A DNA stretch of 64,000 nt, taken from assembly GCF_015477355.1 (NCBI RefSeq), contig NZ_JADLRJ010000005.1, positions 62,001-126,000 on the forward strand. Direction: 5' to 3'. Of this stretch, positions 1 through 7,516 are shown one piece after another; position 1 is the first letter of the stretch; each line of letters begins with the position of its first letter. A program made the position numbers and the translations under genes. Below the pieces are notes generated by a model. It was not told the DNA's origin, ran no database searches, and saw nothing but the letters and a program-made list of their open reading frames with translations. The DNA is from Nocardia blacklockiae. Lineage in GTDB: Bacteria; Actinomycetota; Actinomycetes; Mycobacteriales; Mycobacteriaceae.

Positions 1-299
1 TCGACGCCGATATTGCCCAGCGAACTGTAGCCCTGCACCGCGATGGTGCCGCCGGCGAACAGCGTCAGGAATCCGACGATCACCACCGTGCCGCCGATCA
101 CCGCGAGTGCGCCACTGCCCATGCTGATCTCGGCGATCAACCGAATGGTTTCGGTGCGGTAGTGCGTGAGCGCGCGCGGGACCGCTGCCATCGACTGCGC
201 GTAGAAGAGTGCATGCCGCCCGATGTTGTCGAGCGAGTCGGACAACCTCCGCACTCGTCGCACAGTACGCGGGAAGCGGGATTCGATCACGAAGGCCAT
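1..299 (-). CDS. yrbE4B: YrbE4B, MlaE-type permease of the Mce4 sterol importer (partial, 3' end off window)
   Basis: This is the N-terminal part of the second permease of the Mce4 system, which imports cholesterol and other sterols across the cell envelope. About 99 residues are visible from an ATG at 299. They include the segment RTETIRLIAEISMGSGALAV and then IAVQGYSSLGNIG, both characteristic of YrbEB permeases. The gene starts 4 nt after the yrbE4A stop, the usual translationally coupled yrbEA-yrbEB order, and the mce4A-F genes would be expected to the left of the window. The family is clear. Calling it Mce4 rather than another Mce system rests on the neighbouring sterol genes. Confidence 0.9.
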   Translation of the reverse strand, partial: MAFVIESRFPRTVRRVRRLSDSLDNIGRHALFYAQSMAAVPRALTHYRTETIRLIAEISMGSGALAVIGGTVVIVGFLTLFAGGTIAVQGYSSLGNIGV

Positions 300-303
300 G
301 CCG

Positions 304-1068
304 TCACCGCACCGTGAACTTGATGCCGACGGCGGTGACCACGACGTTCACCACGAACAGCGCCATGAAGGAGAACACCACCGTCTGATTGACCGCGTCA
401 CCGACACTCTTGGGACCGCCTCTGACATTGAGTCCGAGGTAGCACGCCACCAGCCCGGCGATCAGGCCGAACAGCGTGGCCTTCACCTCGGAGATGACCA
501 ATTCGGGCAGATGTGTCAGCAGCGTGATCCCGTTGACGAAGGCGCCGGGATTGACGCCCTGGAGGAATACCGAGAACAAGAAGCCGCCGACGATGCCGAT
601 CGTGCACACCAGGCCGTTGAGCAACGCCGCGACGAACATCGACGCCAGCACGCGCGGCACCACCAACCGGTGCACGGGATCGATGCCGAGCACGCGCATG
701 GCGTCGATCTCCTCGCGAATGGTGCGCGCGCCCAGGTCCGCGCAGATCGCGGTGGCGCCCGCGCCCGCCACGATCAGCACGGTGACCATCGGCCCGATCT
801 GGGTGACCGCGCCGAACGCGGCGCCCGCACCGGACAGGTCGGCCGCGCCGATCTCGCGCAGCAGGATGTTGAGCGTGAAGCTCACCAGCACGGTGAACGG
901 GATGGCGACCAGCAGGGTCGGGGCGATCGAGACGCGCGCGACGAACCAGGACTGGTCGATGAACTCCCGGCGCTGGAACGGGGGCCGCACCAGGGCCCGC
1001 GCCACGGCGGCGGTGAGTTCGAAGAAGCCCCCTACCGCTTGCATCGGCACGGCGAGAACCTGGTTCAT
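304..1068 (-). CDS. yrbE4A: YrbE4A, MlaE-type permease of the Mce4 sterol importer
   Basis: Inner-membrane permease of 254 aa and first gene of the mce4 operon, which takes up the steroid substrate of the whole cluster. The MlaE/YrbE signature is visible in the middle (ADLGARTIREEIDAMRVLGI), flanked by several hydrophobic segments. I chose the ATG at 1068 over the longer reading from 1098 because AAGGAGGAA lies a few bases upstream. It has its own roughly 280-nt upstream region with two near-consensus KstR boxes, so here mce4 seems to have its own promoter. In M. tuberculosis yrbE4A follows the hsd4A orthologue directly. Confidence 0.93.
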   Translation of the reverse strand: MNQVLAVPMQAVGGFFELTAAVARALVRPPFQRREFIDQSWFVARVSIAPTLLVAIPFTVLVSFTLNILLREIGAADLSGAGAAFGAVTQIGPMVTVLIVAGAGATAICADLGARTIREEIDAMRVLGIDPVHRLVVPRVLASMFVAALLNGLVCTIGIVGGFLFSVFLQGVNPGAFVNGITLLTHLPELVISEVKATLFGLIAGLVACYLGLNVRGGPKSVGDAVNQTVVFSFMALFVVNVVVTAVGIKFTVR

Positions 1069-1147
1069 TCCGCGATTCCTCCTTGCCGTGCCTTGCACAT
1101 ACTGCCTGTGACGGCGCGCGGCGCGGCGCCGATGCCGTCTCGAAGAT

Positions 1148-1161
1148 TAGAACATGTTCAT
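1148..1161. promoter_or_regulatory. KstR-type operator, distal copy upstream of yrbE4A
   Basis: TAGAACATGTTCAT keeps seven of the eight fixed positions of TnnAACnnGTTnnA (last base T instead of A). It lies 80 nt upstream of the yrbE4A start. KstR is the TetR-family repressor relieved by 3-oxo-sterol CoA thioesters. Its own gene is not in the window. Confidence 0.7.
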
Positions 1162-1224
1162 CTGCATTCTGGACAGAATTTCGAGTTTTGAGCTGCCCAT
1201 TTCTCTCGAACCGTAATCAAGAGT

Positions 1225-1238
1225 TAGAACCTGTTCAT
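1225..1238. promoter_or_regulatory. KstR-type operator, second copy upstream of yrbE4A
   Basis: TAGAACCTGTTCAT is 77 bp from the first copy, in the same orientation and with the same last-base deviation. Two equal half-strength sites suggest paired binding at the mce4 promoter. Confidence 0.65.
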
Positions 1239-1350
1239 ACGGCGTACAGGTCTCCTTTGTGAGGAGGCGCACACCACCCGAAGTCCATGTCTACCAACTG
1301 CCCGACCGCTGATCAACCGACGTGCGGGGCAGCCGCCCTCAGTTGGCCGC

Positions 1351-2256
1351 TCAGCCGAGATCGTGCAGCGCCGCCGCGGAAAACGTACGCCCCGACGGTC
1401 GCTCGGCGAAGTAGGCGCCGAGGGTGTCGGCCAGCGCGGCGGGCGACCATTCCGCGCCCTCGGCGTCGAAGCGCCGCTCCACCTCGGGGGCCGCCATCAA
1501 GGCGACCATCGGCCCGTAGACCACGAAGACCTGTCCGCTGATCGCCGCCGCACCCGGCGCGGCCAGGTAGGCGACCAGCCGGGCCACGTGCTCGGGCGCC
1601 AGCGGGTCGACCTCGCCCTCCGGCGCCGCCGAGAAGACCTTCTCGGTCATCGCGGTGCGCGCCCGCGGGCAGATCGCGTTGGCCTTGACGCCGAAGCGCG
1701 CCAAGGCGCGCGACGCGGACAAGGTGAGCGCGGTGATGCCGGCCTTGGCGGCCGCGTAGTTCGCCTGCCCCTCGGGGCCGAGCAGACCGGCCTCGGAGGC
1801 GGTGTTGATCAACCGCCCGTACACCGGCTCGCCGGCCTGCTTGGACTTGCCGCGCCAGTAGGCGGCGGCGTTGCGCGACAACAGGAAGTGCCCGCGCAGA
1901 TGCACGGCGAGCACCGCGTCCCAGTCCTCGTCGGACATGTTGAACAGCATCCGGTCGCGGGTGATGCCGGCATTGTTGACCACGATGTCGACACCGCCGA
2001 AGGTCTCCTCGGCGGTGGCGATCAGCGCATCGGCGGTCGCCCGCTCGGCAACGCTGCCGGCGACGAATTCCGCCTTGGCGCCGAGCGCCCGGATATCGGC
2101 CAGCGTCGCGGCCACCGCGTCGTTCTCGGCCAGATCGTTGACGACCACCGCCGCACCGGCGCCGGCCAGCGCGAGCGCCTCGGCCCGGCCCAGTCCGGCA
2201 CCGGCTCCGGTCACAATCGCCACTCGGCCGGACAGACTCAGTTCGCTTTCAACCAC
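1351..2256 (-). CDS. hsd4A: Short-chain dehydrogenase Hsd4A (Rv3502c-like), sterol side-chain beta-oxidation
   Basis: NAD(P)-dependent SDR of 301 aa. The cofactor motif TGAGAGLG is at residues 16-23, NNAG is mid-protein and the catalytic pair lies in NYAAAKAG. It has the roughly 300-residue length and C-terminal extension of peroxisomal-MFE-like 3-hydroxyacyl-CoA dehydrogenases. In sterol catabolism Hsd4A oxidises the 3-hydroxyacyl-CoA of the side chain (and 17-hydroxysteroids). The GTG start at 2256 has no Shine-Dalgarno sequence and lies only 10 nt downstream of a perfect KstR box, so the mRNA may be leaderless. It is divergent from nothing: fdxD lies upstream on the same strand, separated by the box. 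Confidence 0.85.
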   Translation of the reverse strand: MVESELSLSGRVAIVTGAGAGLGRAEALALAGAGAAVVVNDLAENDAVAATLADIRALGAKAEFVAGSVAERATADALIATAEETFGGVDIVVNNAGITRDRMLFNMSDEDWDAVLAVHLRGHFLLSRNAAAYWRGKSKQAGEPVYGRLINTASEAGLLGPEGQANYAAAKAGITALTLSASRALARFGVKANAICPRARTAMTEKVFSAAPEGEVDPLAPEHVARLVAYLAAPGAAAISGQVFVVYGPMVALMAAPEVERRFDAEGAEWSPAALADTLGAYFAERPSGRTFSAAALHDLG

Positions 2257-2266
2257 GCCGTGACTC

Positions 2267-2280
2267 TAGAACGTGTTCCA
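2267..2280. promoter_or_regulatory. KstR operator upstream of hsd4A
   Basis: TAGAACGTGTTCCA matches all fixed positions of TnnAACnnGTTnnA. It sits between fdxD and hsd4A, close to the hsd4A start, where bound repressor would cover the promoter. Confidence 0.85.
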
Positions 2281-2299
2281 GTTCACGGCAAGCATCGGG

Positions 2300-2488
2300 T
2301 CACTCGAGTTTGAGGGCCGCCTTCGGGCACTGCGCCACCGCGGTCTCGACATCGGCCAGGCGATCCGCGGGCACCTCGGTCACCGCCACGTGCAGCATGT
2401 CCTCGTCGTCGAGTTCGAAGACGTCGGGCGCGATTCCGACGCAGATCCCGTTGGCCTCGCACTGATCGAAGTCCACACTCAGCTTCAT
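2300..2488 (-). CDS. fdxD: 3Fe-4S-type ferredoxin (Rv3503c-like, FdxD)
   Basis: Small acidic electron carrier of 62 aa. Cysteines at 10, 16 and 54 (the last followed by Pro) give the C-x5-C...CP pattern of single 3Fe-4S ferredoxins; a fourth ligand is missing. It probably feeds electrons to a P450 or another oxygenase of the sterol pathway, with CYP125 as the obvious candidate in this locus (inference). I prefer the ATG at 2488 to the upstream TTG at 2494 because GGGAG is well spaced before it. A KstR box lies between it and the divergent fadE26. Confidence 0.88.
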   Translation of the reverse strand: MKLSVDFDQCEANGICVGIAPDVFELDDEDMLHVAVTEVPADRLADVETAVAQCPKAALKLE

Positions 2489-2575
2489 TGACAACTCCCT
2501 TTGCCGCAGATGGTGCCGAGCCTACAAGCCATTCCCGGCCGCCGCGGCTGAAGCGGCCGGATCCGCGCTCCATAC

Positions 2576-2589
2576 TGGAACATGTTTCA
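2576..2589. promoter_or_regulatory. KstR operator between fdxD and fadE26
   Basis: TGGAACATGTTTCA fits TnnAACnnGTTnnA fully. It lies in the divergent intergenic region, so it can control both fdxD and the fadE26-fadE27 operon. Confidence 0.85.
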
Positions 2590-2665
2590 GTCGATGTGCA
2601 ATGATCGGTGCTACCGCCCCGCGCCATACCGAACGGCTATCGAACGAGTGATGAGGTAACCCGCC

Positions 2666-3859
2666 ATGCGGATTGCGTATACCCCGCAACAGGAACAACT
2701 GCGCGCCGAGCTGCGCGAGTACTTCGCCGAGCTGATCACTCCGGAACGCCGCGCGGCGTTGTCGGCGCAGACCGGCGAATACGGCCACGGCGACGTCTAC
2801 CGCGAGGTCGTGCGGGACATGGGCCGCGACGGCTGGCTCGCGCTGGGCTGGCCGAAGGAGTTCGGCGGCCAGGACCGCTCCACCATGGATCAGCTGATCT
2901 TCACCGACGAGGCCGCGATCGCGGGCGCGCCGGTGCCGTTCCTGACCATCAACTCGGTGGCGCCGACGATCATGCACTACGGCACCGAGGAGCAGAAGCG
3001 GTTCTTCCTGCCCAAGATCGCGGCGGGCGAACTGCACTTCTCCATCGGCTACTCCGAGCCCGGGGCCGGCACCGACCTGGCCTCGCTGCGCACCTCCGCG
3101 GTGCGCGACGGCGACGACTGGGTGATCAACGGGCAGAAGATGTGGACCAGCCTCATCCAGTACGCCGACTACATCTGGCTGGCCGCCCGCACCGACCCGA
3201 ATGCCAAGAAGCACAAGGGCATCAGCATGTTCATCGTGCCGACCACGGCCGAGGGCTTCTCCTGGACGCCGGTGCACACGATGGCCGGGCCGGACACCAG
3301 CGCCACCTACTACCAGGACGTGCGGGTGCCGCACACCGCGATGGTCGGGCCCGAGAACGGCGGCTGGTCGCTGGTCACCAACCAGCTCAACCACGAGCGG
3401 GTGGCGCTGACCTCCGCCGCGCCGCTGCAGCTGGCGCTGAACCAGACCGTCGAATGGGCCAGGGAGACCAAGGATTCCAATGGCGCCCGGGTCATCGACG
3501 GCGAGTGGGTGCGGCTGAACCTGGCCCGCGTGCACGCCAAGATCGAGTACCTGAAGCTGCTGAACTGGGAGATCGCCTCGGGCGCCGACGCCGGCGGCGA
3601 CGCCGCGCCGCGGCCGTGGGACGCCTCCACCTGCAAGGTGCTGGGCACCGAGCTGGCCACCGAGGCCTACCGCCTGCTCATGGAGGTGCTGGGGCCGCAA
3701 GCCTACCTGCGCCAGGACTCCCCGGGGGCCGCGCTGCGCGGGCGGCTCGAGCGCATGCACCGCGCCTGCTTGATCCTGACCTTCGGCGGCGGCACCAACG
3801 AGGTGCAGCGCGACATCATCGCCATGACCGCCCTGAAGCAGCCGGCCGCGGCGCGTTGA
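2666..3859 (+). CDS. fadE26: Acyl-CoA dehydrogenase FadE26 (ChsE4 subunit)
   Basis: Subunit of 397 aa with an acyl-CoA dehydrogenase fold. The FAD/substrate motif GYSEPGAGTD is near residue 130, WTSLIQYADY follows, and the C-terminal signature FGGGTNEVQRDIIA is complete. In M. tuberculosis FadE26 pairs with FadE27 as an alpha2beta2 enzyme (ChsE4-ChsE5) that puts the double bond into sterol side-chain CoA esters, mainly the five-carbon one. The partner gene follows after 20 nt. A KstR box lies 77 nt upstream of the ATG. Confidence 0.93.
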   Translation: MRIAYTPQQEQLRAELREYFAELITPERRAALSAQTGEYGHGDVYREVVRDMGRDGWLALGWPKEFGGQDRSTMDQLIFTDEAAIAGAPVPFLTINSVAPTIMHYGTEEQKRFFLPKIAAGELHFSIGYSEPGAGTDLASLRTSAVRDGDDWVINGQKMWTSLIQYADYIWLAARTDPNAKKHKGISMFIVPTTAEGFSWTPVHTMAGPDTSATYYQDVRVPHTAMVGPENGGWSLVTNQLNHERVALTSAAPLQLALNQTVEWARETKDSNGARVIDGEWVRLNLARVHAKIEYLKLLNWEIASGADAGGDAAPRPWDASTCKVLGTELATEAYRLLMEVLGPQAYLRQDSPGAALRGRLERMHRACLILTFGGGTNEVQRDIIAMTALKQPAAAR

Positions 3860-3879
3860 CCGAAAGCTGAGTAACCATC

Positions 3880-4980
3880 ATGGATTTCACGAATACCGAA
3901 GCACAGCAGGATCTGGCCCGGCTCACCGGTGAGGTGTGCGGGAAGCTGGTCACCGCCGATCGGCTGCGCGAACTCGACACCGCGCCGGTGCGTTTCGACG
4001 AGCCGCTGTGGCGGTCGCTGGGCGAGACCGGAGTACTGGCGGCGACGCTGCCGGAGTCCGTCGGCGGCAGCGACCTGGGCGCGCTGGAGCAGACCGCGGT
4101 GCTGCGCGAGCTGGGCAAGCACGTCGCGGCGGTGCCGTACCTGTGGTCGGTCGTGCTCGGCGCGGGCGCGCTGGCCGCCTTCGGCTCGGACGCGCAGCGC
4201 GAGCACGCCGCGAAAGCCGCTGCGGGCGACGCGATTCTGACGGTCGCGCTGTCCGAGGAGCGCAACTGGGAGCCGACCCGGCCCACCACCACCGCCACCC
4301 CGGACGGTGACGGGTGGCGGCTGACCGGCGCCAAGACCGTGACGCCCTACGCCGAGCAGGCGTCGCGAATCCTGGTGTCGGCGAATGTGTCCGGCGCTGC
4401 CGCCGCCTTCCTGGTCGATCCCGCGGCCGCGGGCGTGCGGGTGACGGGACAGCAGGTGGTCGACCGCAGCCCGGAGGCCGAACTCGAATTCGACAGCGCC
4501 CCCGCCGAATTGGTGGGCACGGTCGAGCAGGGCGCGGAGATCCTGGACTGGCTGCTGGCCCGCGGCTGGCTGGGGCTGGCCGCCCAGCAGCTGGGCACGC
4601 TGGAGCGCGCGCTGGAGCTGGTGGCCGAATACGGCCGGGAGCGTGAGCAATTCGGCCGCAAGATCGGCAGCTTCCAGGCGGTGGCGCAGCGCCTGTCCGA
4701 CGGCTACATCGACCTGCAGGGCCTGCGGCTCGCCGTGACCCAGGCGGCCTGGCTGCTGTCGGAGGGCCTGCCCGCCGAGCCGGAGATCCACACGGCCAAG
4801 TTCTGGGCCGCCGAGGCCGGCCACCGCATCGCCCACACCGTGGTCCACGTGCACGGCGGCGTCGGCATCGACCGCGACCACATCGTCCACAACTACTTCA
4901 CCGCCGCCAAACACAACGAGTTCGCCCTCGGCGGCGCCACCGACCACCTCCGCGCCCTCGGCGCCCACCTGGCCGGTTAG
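3880..4980 (+). CDS. fadE27: Acyl-CoA dehydrogenase FadE27 (ChsE5 subunit)
   Basis: Subunit of 366 aa and partner of FadE26. It has the acyl-CoA dehydrogenase fold with GREREQFGRKIGSFQA in the C-terminal helical domain. Its end reads HNYFTAAKHNEFALGG, so the usual TNE/QR signature is absent. This is the expected asymmetry of heterotetrameric ChsE enzymes, in which each FAD site is built from both subunits. It is co-transcribed with fadE26 and followed by a strong hairpin terminator. Confidence 0.92.
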   Translation: MDFTNTEAQQDLARLTGEVCGKLVTADRLRELDTAPVRFDEPLWRSLGETGVLAATLPESVGGSDLGALEQTAVLRELGKHVAAVPYLWSVVLGAGALAAFGSDAQREHAAKAAAGDAILTVALSEERNWEPTRPTTTATPDGDGWRLTGAKTVTPYAEQASRILVSANVSGAAAAFLVDPAAAGVRVTGQQVVDRSPEAELEFDSAPAELVGTVEQGAEILDWLLARGWLGLAAQQLGTLERALELVAEYGREREQFGRKIGSFQAVAQRLSDGYIDLQGLRLAVTQAAWLLSEGLPAEPEIHTAKFWAAEAGHRIAHTVVHVHGGVGIDRDHIVHNYFTAAKHNEFALGGATDHLRALGAHLAG

Positions 4981-4995
4981 TCGCTCGGACCCGAG

Positions 4996-5030
4996 CCGCC
5001 CGCACTTCGCTTCGAGTGCGGGCGGTTTCG
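4996..5030 (+). terminator. Intrinsic terminator after fadE27
   Basis: CCGCCCGCACT (4996-5006) pairs perfectly with AGTGCGGGCGG (5015-5025), and TTT follows. It starts 15 nt after the fadE27 stop. Confidence 0.75.
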
Positions 5031-5106
5031 TCCGTCCATCACCTCGGCGCGGGGCACTCCTGTCGTCCCGGCGCGGTAACCCGTCGACCCGGTACGGCAC
5101 ACCTCC

Positions 5107-5179
5107 GTCATTCCGGCGTGTTCTTGGCCGGAATCCACACTGCGGGGGTGGATCCCGGCCAAAAGCATGCCGGGATGAC
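5107..5179. repeat. Dispersed palindromic element, copy 1
   Basis: Long imperfect inverted repeat. The left arm 5107-5138 begins GTCATTCCGGCG, and the right arm 5148-5179 ends GCCGGGATGAC. Both arms carry TTGGCCGG next to a TGGATCC-like core. A second copy is at 62305-62374. Short degenerate pieces (ATGCCGGGAGGACTAG) follow to about 5205. It resembles intergenic REP/MITE-like elements. Here it separates fadE27 from the downstream end of the convergent kinase gene. Confidence 0.8.
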
Positions 5180-5200
5180 TAGGCAGACATGCCGGGAGGA

Positions 5201-5764
5201 CTAGGAAGGCATGTCGGGGATCGGCTTTGCGCGGGTGAGGATTTCGTCGACCGTCTGGGCGACGGTGAGGTTGGTGGTGTCGAGCCAGAGGCCGATGCGG
5301 GGGGTTTCGGTGTGGAGAGTCTGGTCGAGGTCGGTGACGGTGAAGGTGCCGTAGGCCTTCTTGGTGCGGGCGGCCTCGCGCTGGGCTACGGCCTCTGGGC
5401 GCGGGGCGAGGACGACGACGTAGAGCGGGCGGGTGCGGATCTGCGCGATCGTGTAGGGGAGGAACTCGCCGAGGATCACGTCCTGCAGCACGGCGGTGAA
5501 GCCCGCGGCCGCGTAGCCGTCCGCCGCCTGGGCCGCCAGGCGGTGCCGCAGGCGCAGTTGCTCGAGGGCTTCCGGAGTCGGCTCGGGCGACATCGGCTCG
5601 AAGCCGCGCACCACGAATCGGCGGAAGGCGTCCCCGCGCACATGCGCCGAGCGGTCGAGCCGTTCGGCAAGCGCTTGTGCCACAGTCGACTTCCCGGCCG
5701 CCTGAATGCCGGTGAGCAGATAGACCGCCGCGCCGCGGTGGCCGATGTCGTTCGAATCGGTCAT
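5201..5764 (-). CDS. P-loop kinase / AAA-type ATPase of unknown substrate
   Basis: Soluble protein of 187 aa. A Walker A motif GIQAAGKST lies at residues 19-27, and the rest resembles small-molecule or nucleotide kinases and antibiotic-phosphotransferase-like P-loop proteins. No obvious substrate-specific motif is visible. The ATG at 5764 starts just before the P-loop domain, as usual for such kinases. It stands alone between sterol genes and a VOC/sigma-factor pair, with no KstR box, so a role in sterol metabolism is not indicated. Confidence 0.7.
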   Translation of the reverse strand: MTDSNDIGHRGAAVYLLTGIQAAGKSTVAQALAERLDRSAHVRGDAFRRFVVRGFEPMSPEPTPEALEQLRLRHRLAAQAADGYAAAGFTAVLQDVILGEFLPYTIAQIRTRPLYVVVLAPRPEAVAQREAARTKKAYGTFTVTDLDQTLHTETPRIGLWLDTTNLTVAQTVDEILTRAKPIPDMPS

Positions 5765-5919
5765 AGCCGGACGGTAACCGGGGCTCCCACCGCACCGCAG
5801 CCCAATTTCGGCCGCCCAGGTATTTCGTTACGGTCGGCAACCTTCCGATGAGTTTCGGCGGCCCGCGTCGTCCGAACCGATGTAGCCGCACCCGACTGCG
5901 CCGTCGAAAGGGGCCTGCC

Positions 5920-6336
5920 ATGGCCAGCAAGATGATCTTCCTGAACCTGCCCGTCACCGACCTGGACCGGTCCAAGTCCTTCTACGAGGCCCTGGGCTGG
6001 AAGGTGAATCAGGATTTCACCGACGACAATGCCGCCTGCGTCGTCGTCGACGACAACATCTGCCTCATGCTGTTGGTGAAACCCTTCTTCCAGACCTTCA
6101 CCTCGCGCCCGATCGCCGACACCCGCGCGGCCACCGGCTCGGTCTACGCGCTCTCCCTGAGCAGCGCGCAGGAGGTCGACGAACTCACGACCGCGGCGCT
6201 GGCGGCGGGCGCCACAGAGGAACTCGACGAGGCGAAACGCGCGCAGGAGGCCCAGGTCGGCATGCACGGCCGCAGCTTCATCGACCCGGACGGCCACCAC
6301 TGGGAGCCCTTCTGCATGGCCTATCCGGGCAGCTGA
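5920..6336 (+). CDS. VOC-family (glyoxalase/bleomycin-resistance-like) protein
   Basis: Protein of 138 aa that opens with KMIFLNLPVTDLDRSKSFYE, the beta-alpha start of a vicinal-oxygen-chelate domain, and ends FIDPDGHHWEPF, the matching closing motif with a metal-ligand-type Glu. Family members include glyoxalases, dioxygenases and small resistance proteins, so the reaction cannot be assigned. The ATG at 5920 follows GAAAGGGG; the longer reading from 5848 lacks a ribosome site. It converges with the sigma-factor gene, 13 nt from that gene's stop. Confidence 0.75.
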   Translation: MASKMIFLNLPVTDLDRSKSFYEALGWKVNQDFTDDNAACVVVDDNICLMLLVKPFFQTFTSRPIADTRAATGSVYALSLSSAQEVDELTTAALAAGATEELDEAKRAQEAQVGMHGRSFIDPDGHHWEPFCMAYPGS

Positions 6337-6349
6337 CCGCCCGCGCCCC

Positions 6350-7351
6350 CTACACCCGCAGCTCCGGCGGCAGCCCGAACAGCGGGAACATCCGGTCGGT
6401 ATCCAGGAAGAAGTGCAGGCCGCTGATCTGCTTACCCTCGAGTTCGAGCACGGTGATCGACCACGGGTGGTACACACCGGGTTCCGCGGTGGGCTTGTAG
6501 TGCCCGAAGGCCGGCAGGCCGTTGGCGCCCGCCAGCGGGACCATCTTCGAGCCGCGGCACTCGTGCCCCGTGGTGACCATGAACCGGGCGACGTTCTCCG
6601 GGCCGGAGACCCACAGCTCGAACGGCGGCATGGACAGCGCCACGTCCTGCTTCAGCAGGGAGGTGAGGGTGTCCATGTCGTAGGCCTCGAAGGCCTGCAC
6701 GAAACTGTCGACCAGCTTGCGCTGCTTCTCGTCGGACTCGTCGTAGCCGCCCGACTCCTTCGGCTGCACCTTGGACATGGTGGCGCGGGCCCGCTGCAGG
6801 GCGCTGTTCACCGAGGCCGGCGACATCATGAGCATGTCGGCGGTCTCGTTGGCGGAGAAGCGGAGTACCTCGCGCATGATGAGGATGGCGCGCTGGGTGG
6901 CGGGCAGATGCTGCACCGCGGCCACGAAGGCCAGCCGCAGCGAATCCTTCGCGGTGGCGTGCTCGGCCGGGTCGGCGCCGAAGGCCATGCCGTTCGGGAT
7001 CGGCTCGACCCAGACGTAATCCGGCTGCGCGGGCGGCAGCGGGGTGTCCGGACTGGACGGACCCGACAGGTCCATCGGCCGGGCCCGCCGCTGCGGCCCG
7101 TCCAGCATGTCCAGGCAGACGTTGGTGGTGATCTTGTACAGCCACGACCGCAGGCTGGACCGGCCCTCGAACGAGTCGTAGGCCTTCCACGCCCGGGTGA
7201 ACGCGTCCTGCACGGCATCCTCGGCCTCGAACGAGGAACCCAGCATGCGGTAGGCGTAAGCGCACAGCTCCCGCCGATACCCCTCGAACTGCTCCAGCAC
7301 CTCGTGTGTGACCTCGGTCGCGGTGCCGGCGGAACTGCCCAGCTTGCTCAT
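6350..7351 (-). CDS. ECF sigma factor with C-terminal SnoaL-like domain (SigG-like)
   Basis: Sigma factor of 333 aa. Region 2 is at about 25-95 (YAYRMLGSSFEAEDAVQDAF), region 4 at about 140-195 (LRFSANETADMLMMSPASV) and an NTF2/SnoaL-like domain from about 215 to the end. This architecture is that of SigG-type and related ECF factors, whose fused C-terminal domain replaces a separate anti-sigma factor. The start at 7351 gives MSKLGSSAG; a longer reading to 7387 has no support. The only neighbour that could be a partner is the convergent VOC gene. Confidence 0.8.
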   Translation of the reverse strand: MSKLGSSAGTATEVTHEVLEQFEGYRRELCAYAYRMLGSSFEAEDAVQDAFTRAWKAYDSFEGRSSLRSWLYKITTNVCLDMLDGPQRRARPMDLSGPSSPDTPLPPAQPDYVWVEPIPNGMAFGADPAEHATAKDSLRLAFVAAVQHLPATQRAILIMREVLRFSANETADMLMMSPASVNSALQRARATMSKVQPKESGGYDESDEKQRKLVDSFVQAFEAYDMDTLTSLLKQDVALSMPPFELWVSGPENVARFMVTTGHECRGSKMVPLAGANGLPAFGHYKPTAEPGVYHPWSITVLELEGKQISGLHFFLDTDRMFPLFGLPPELRV

Positions 7352-7516
7352 GGACACACTCTGGCACACGGCACCGACAAGAAACACCCCAGCTTTGCGG
7401 GCTTCCGAGTCTCAAACGTGACATGAGTCACGGCCGTTCCGAACCGGACAATCCGGCCGCTCTCCCGTCGTTCCGGCCGGAAGTTTCACCCGGAACGACC
7501 GGAGGGCCGACCGCCG

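Noticed and set aside
2522-3760. Long minus-strand frame opposite fadE26
   Set aside because: GC-rich shadow. The plus strand has full acyl-CoA dehydrogenase motifs and an operator.
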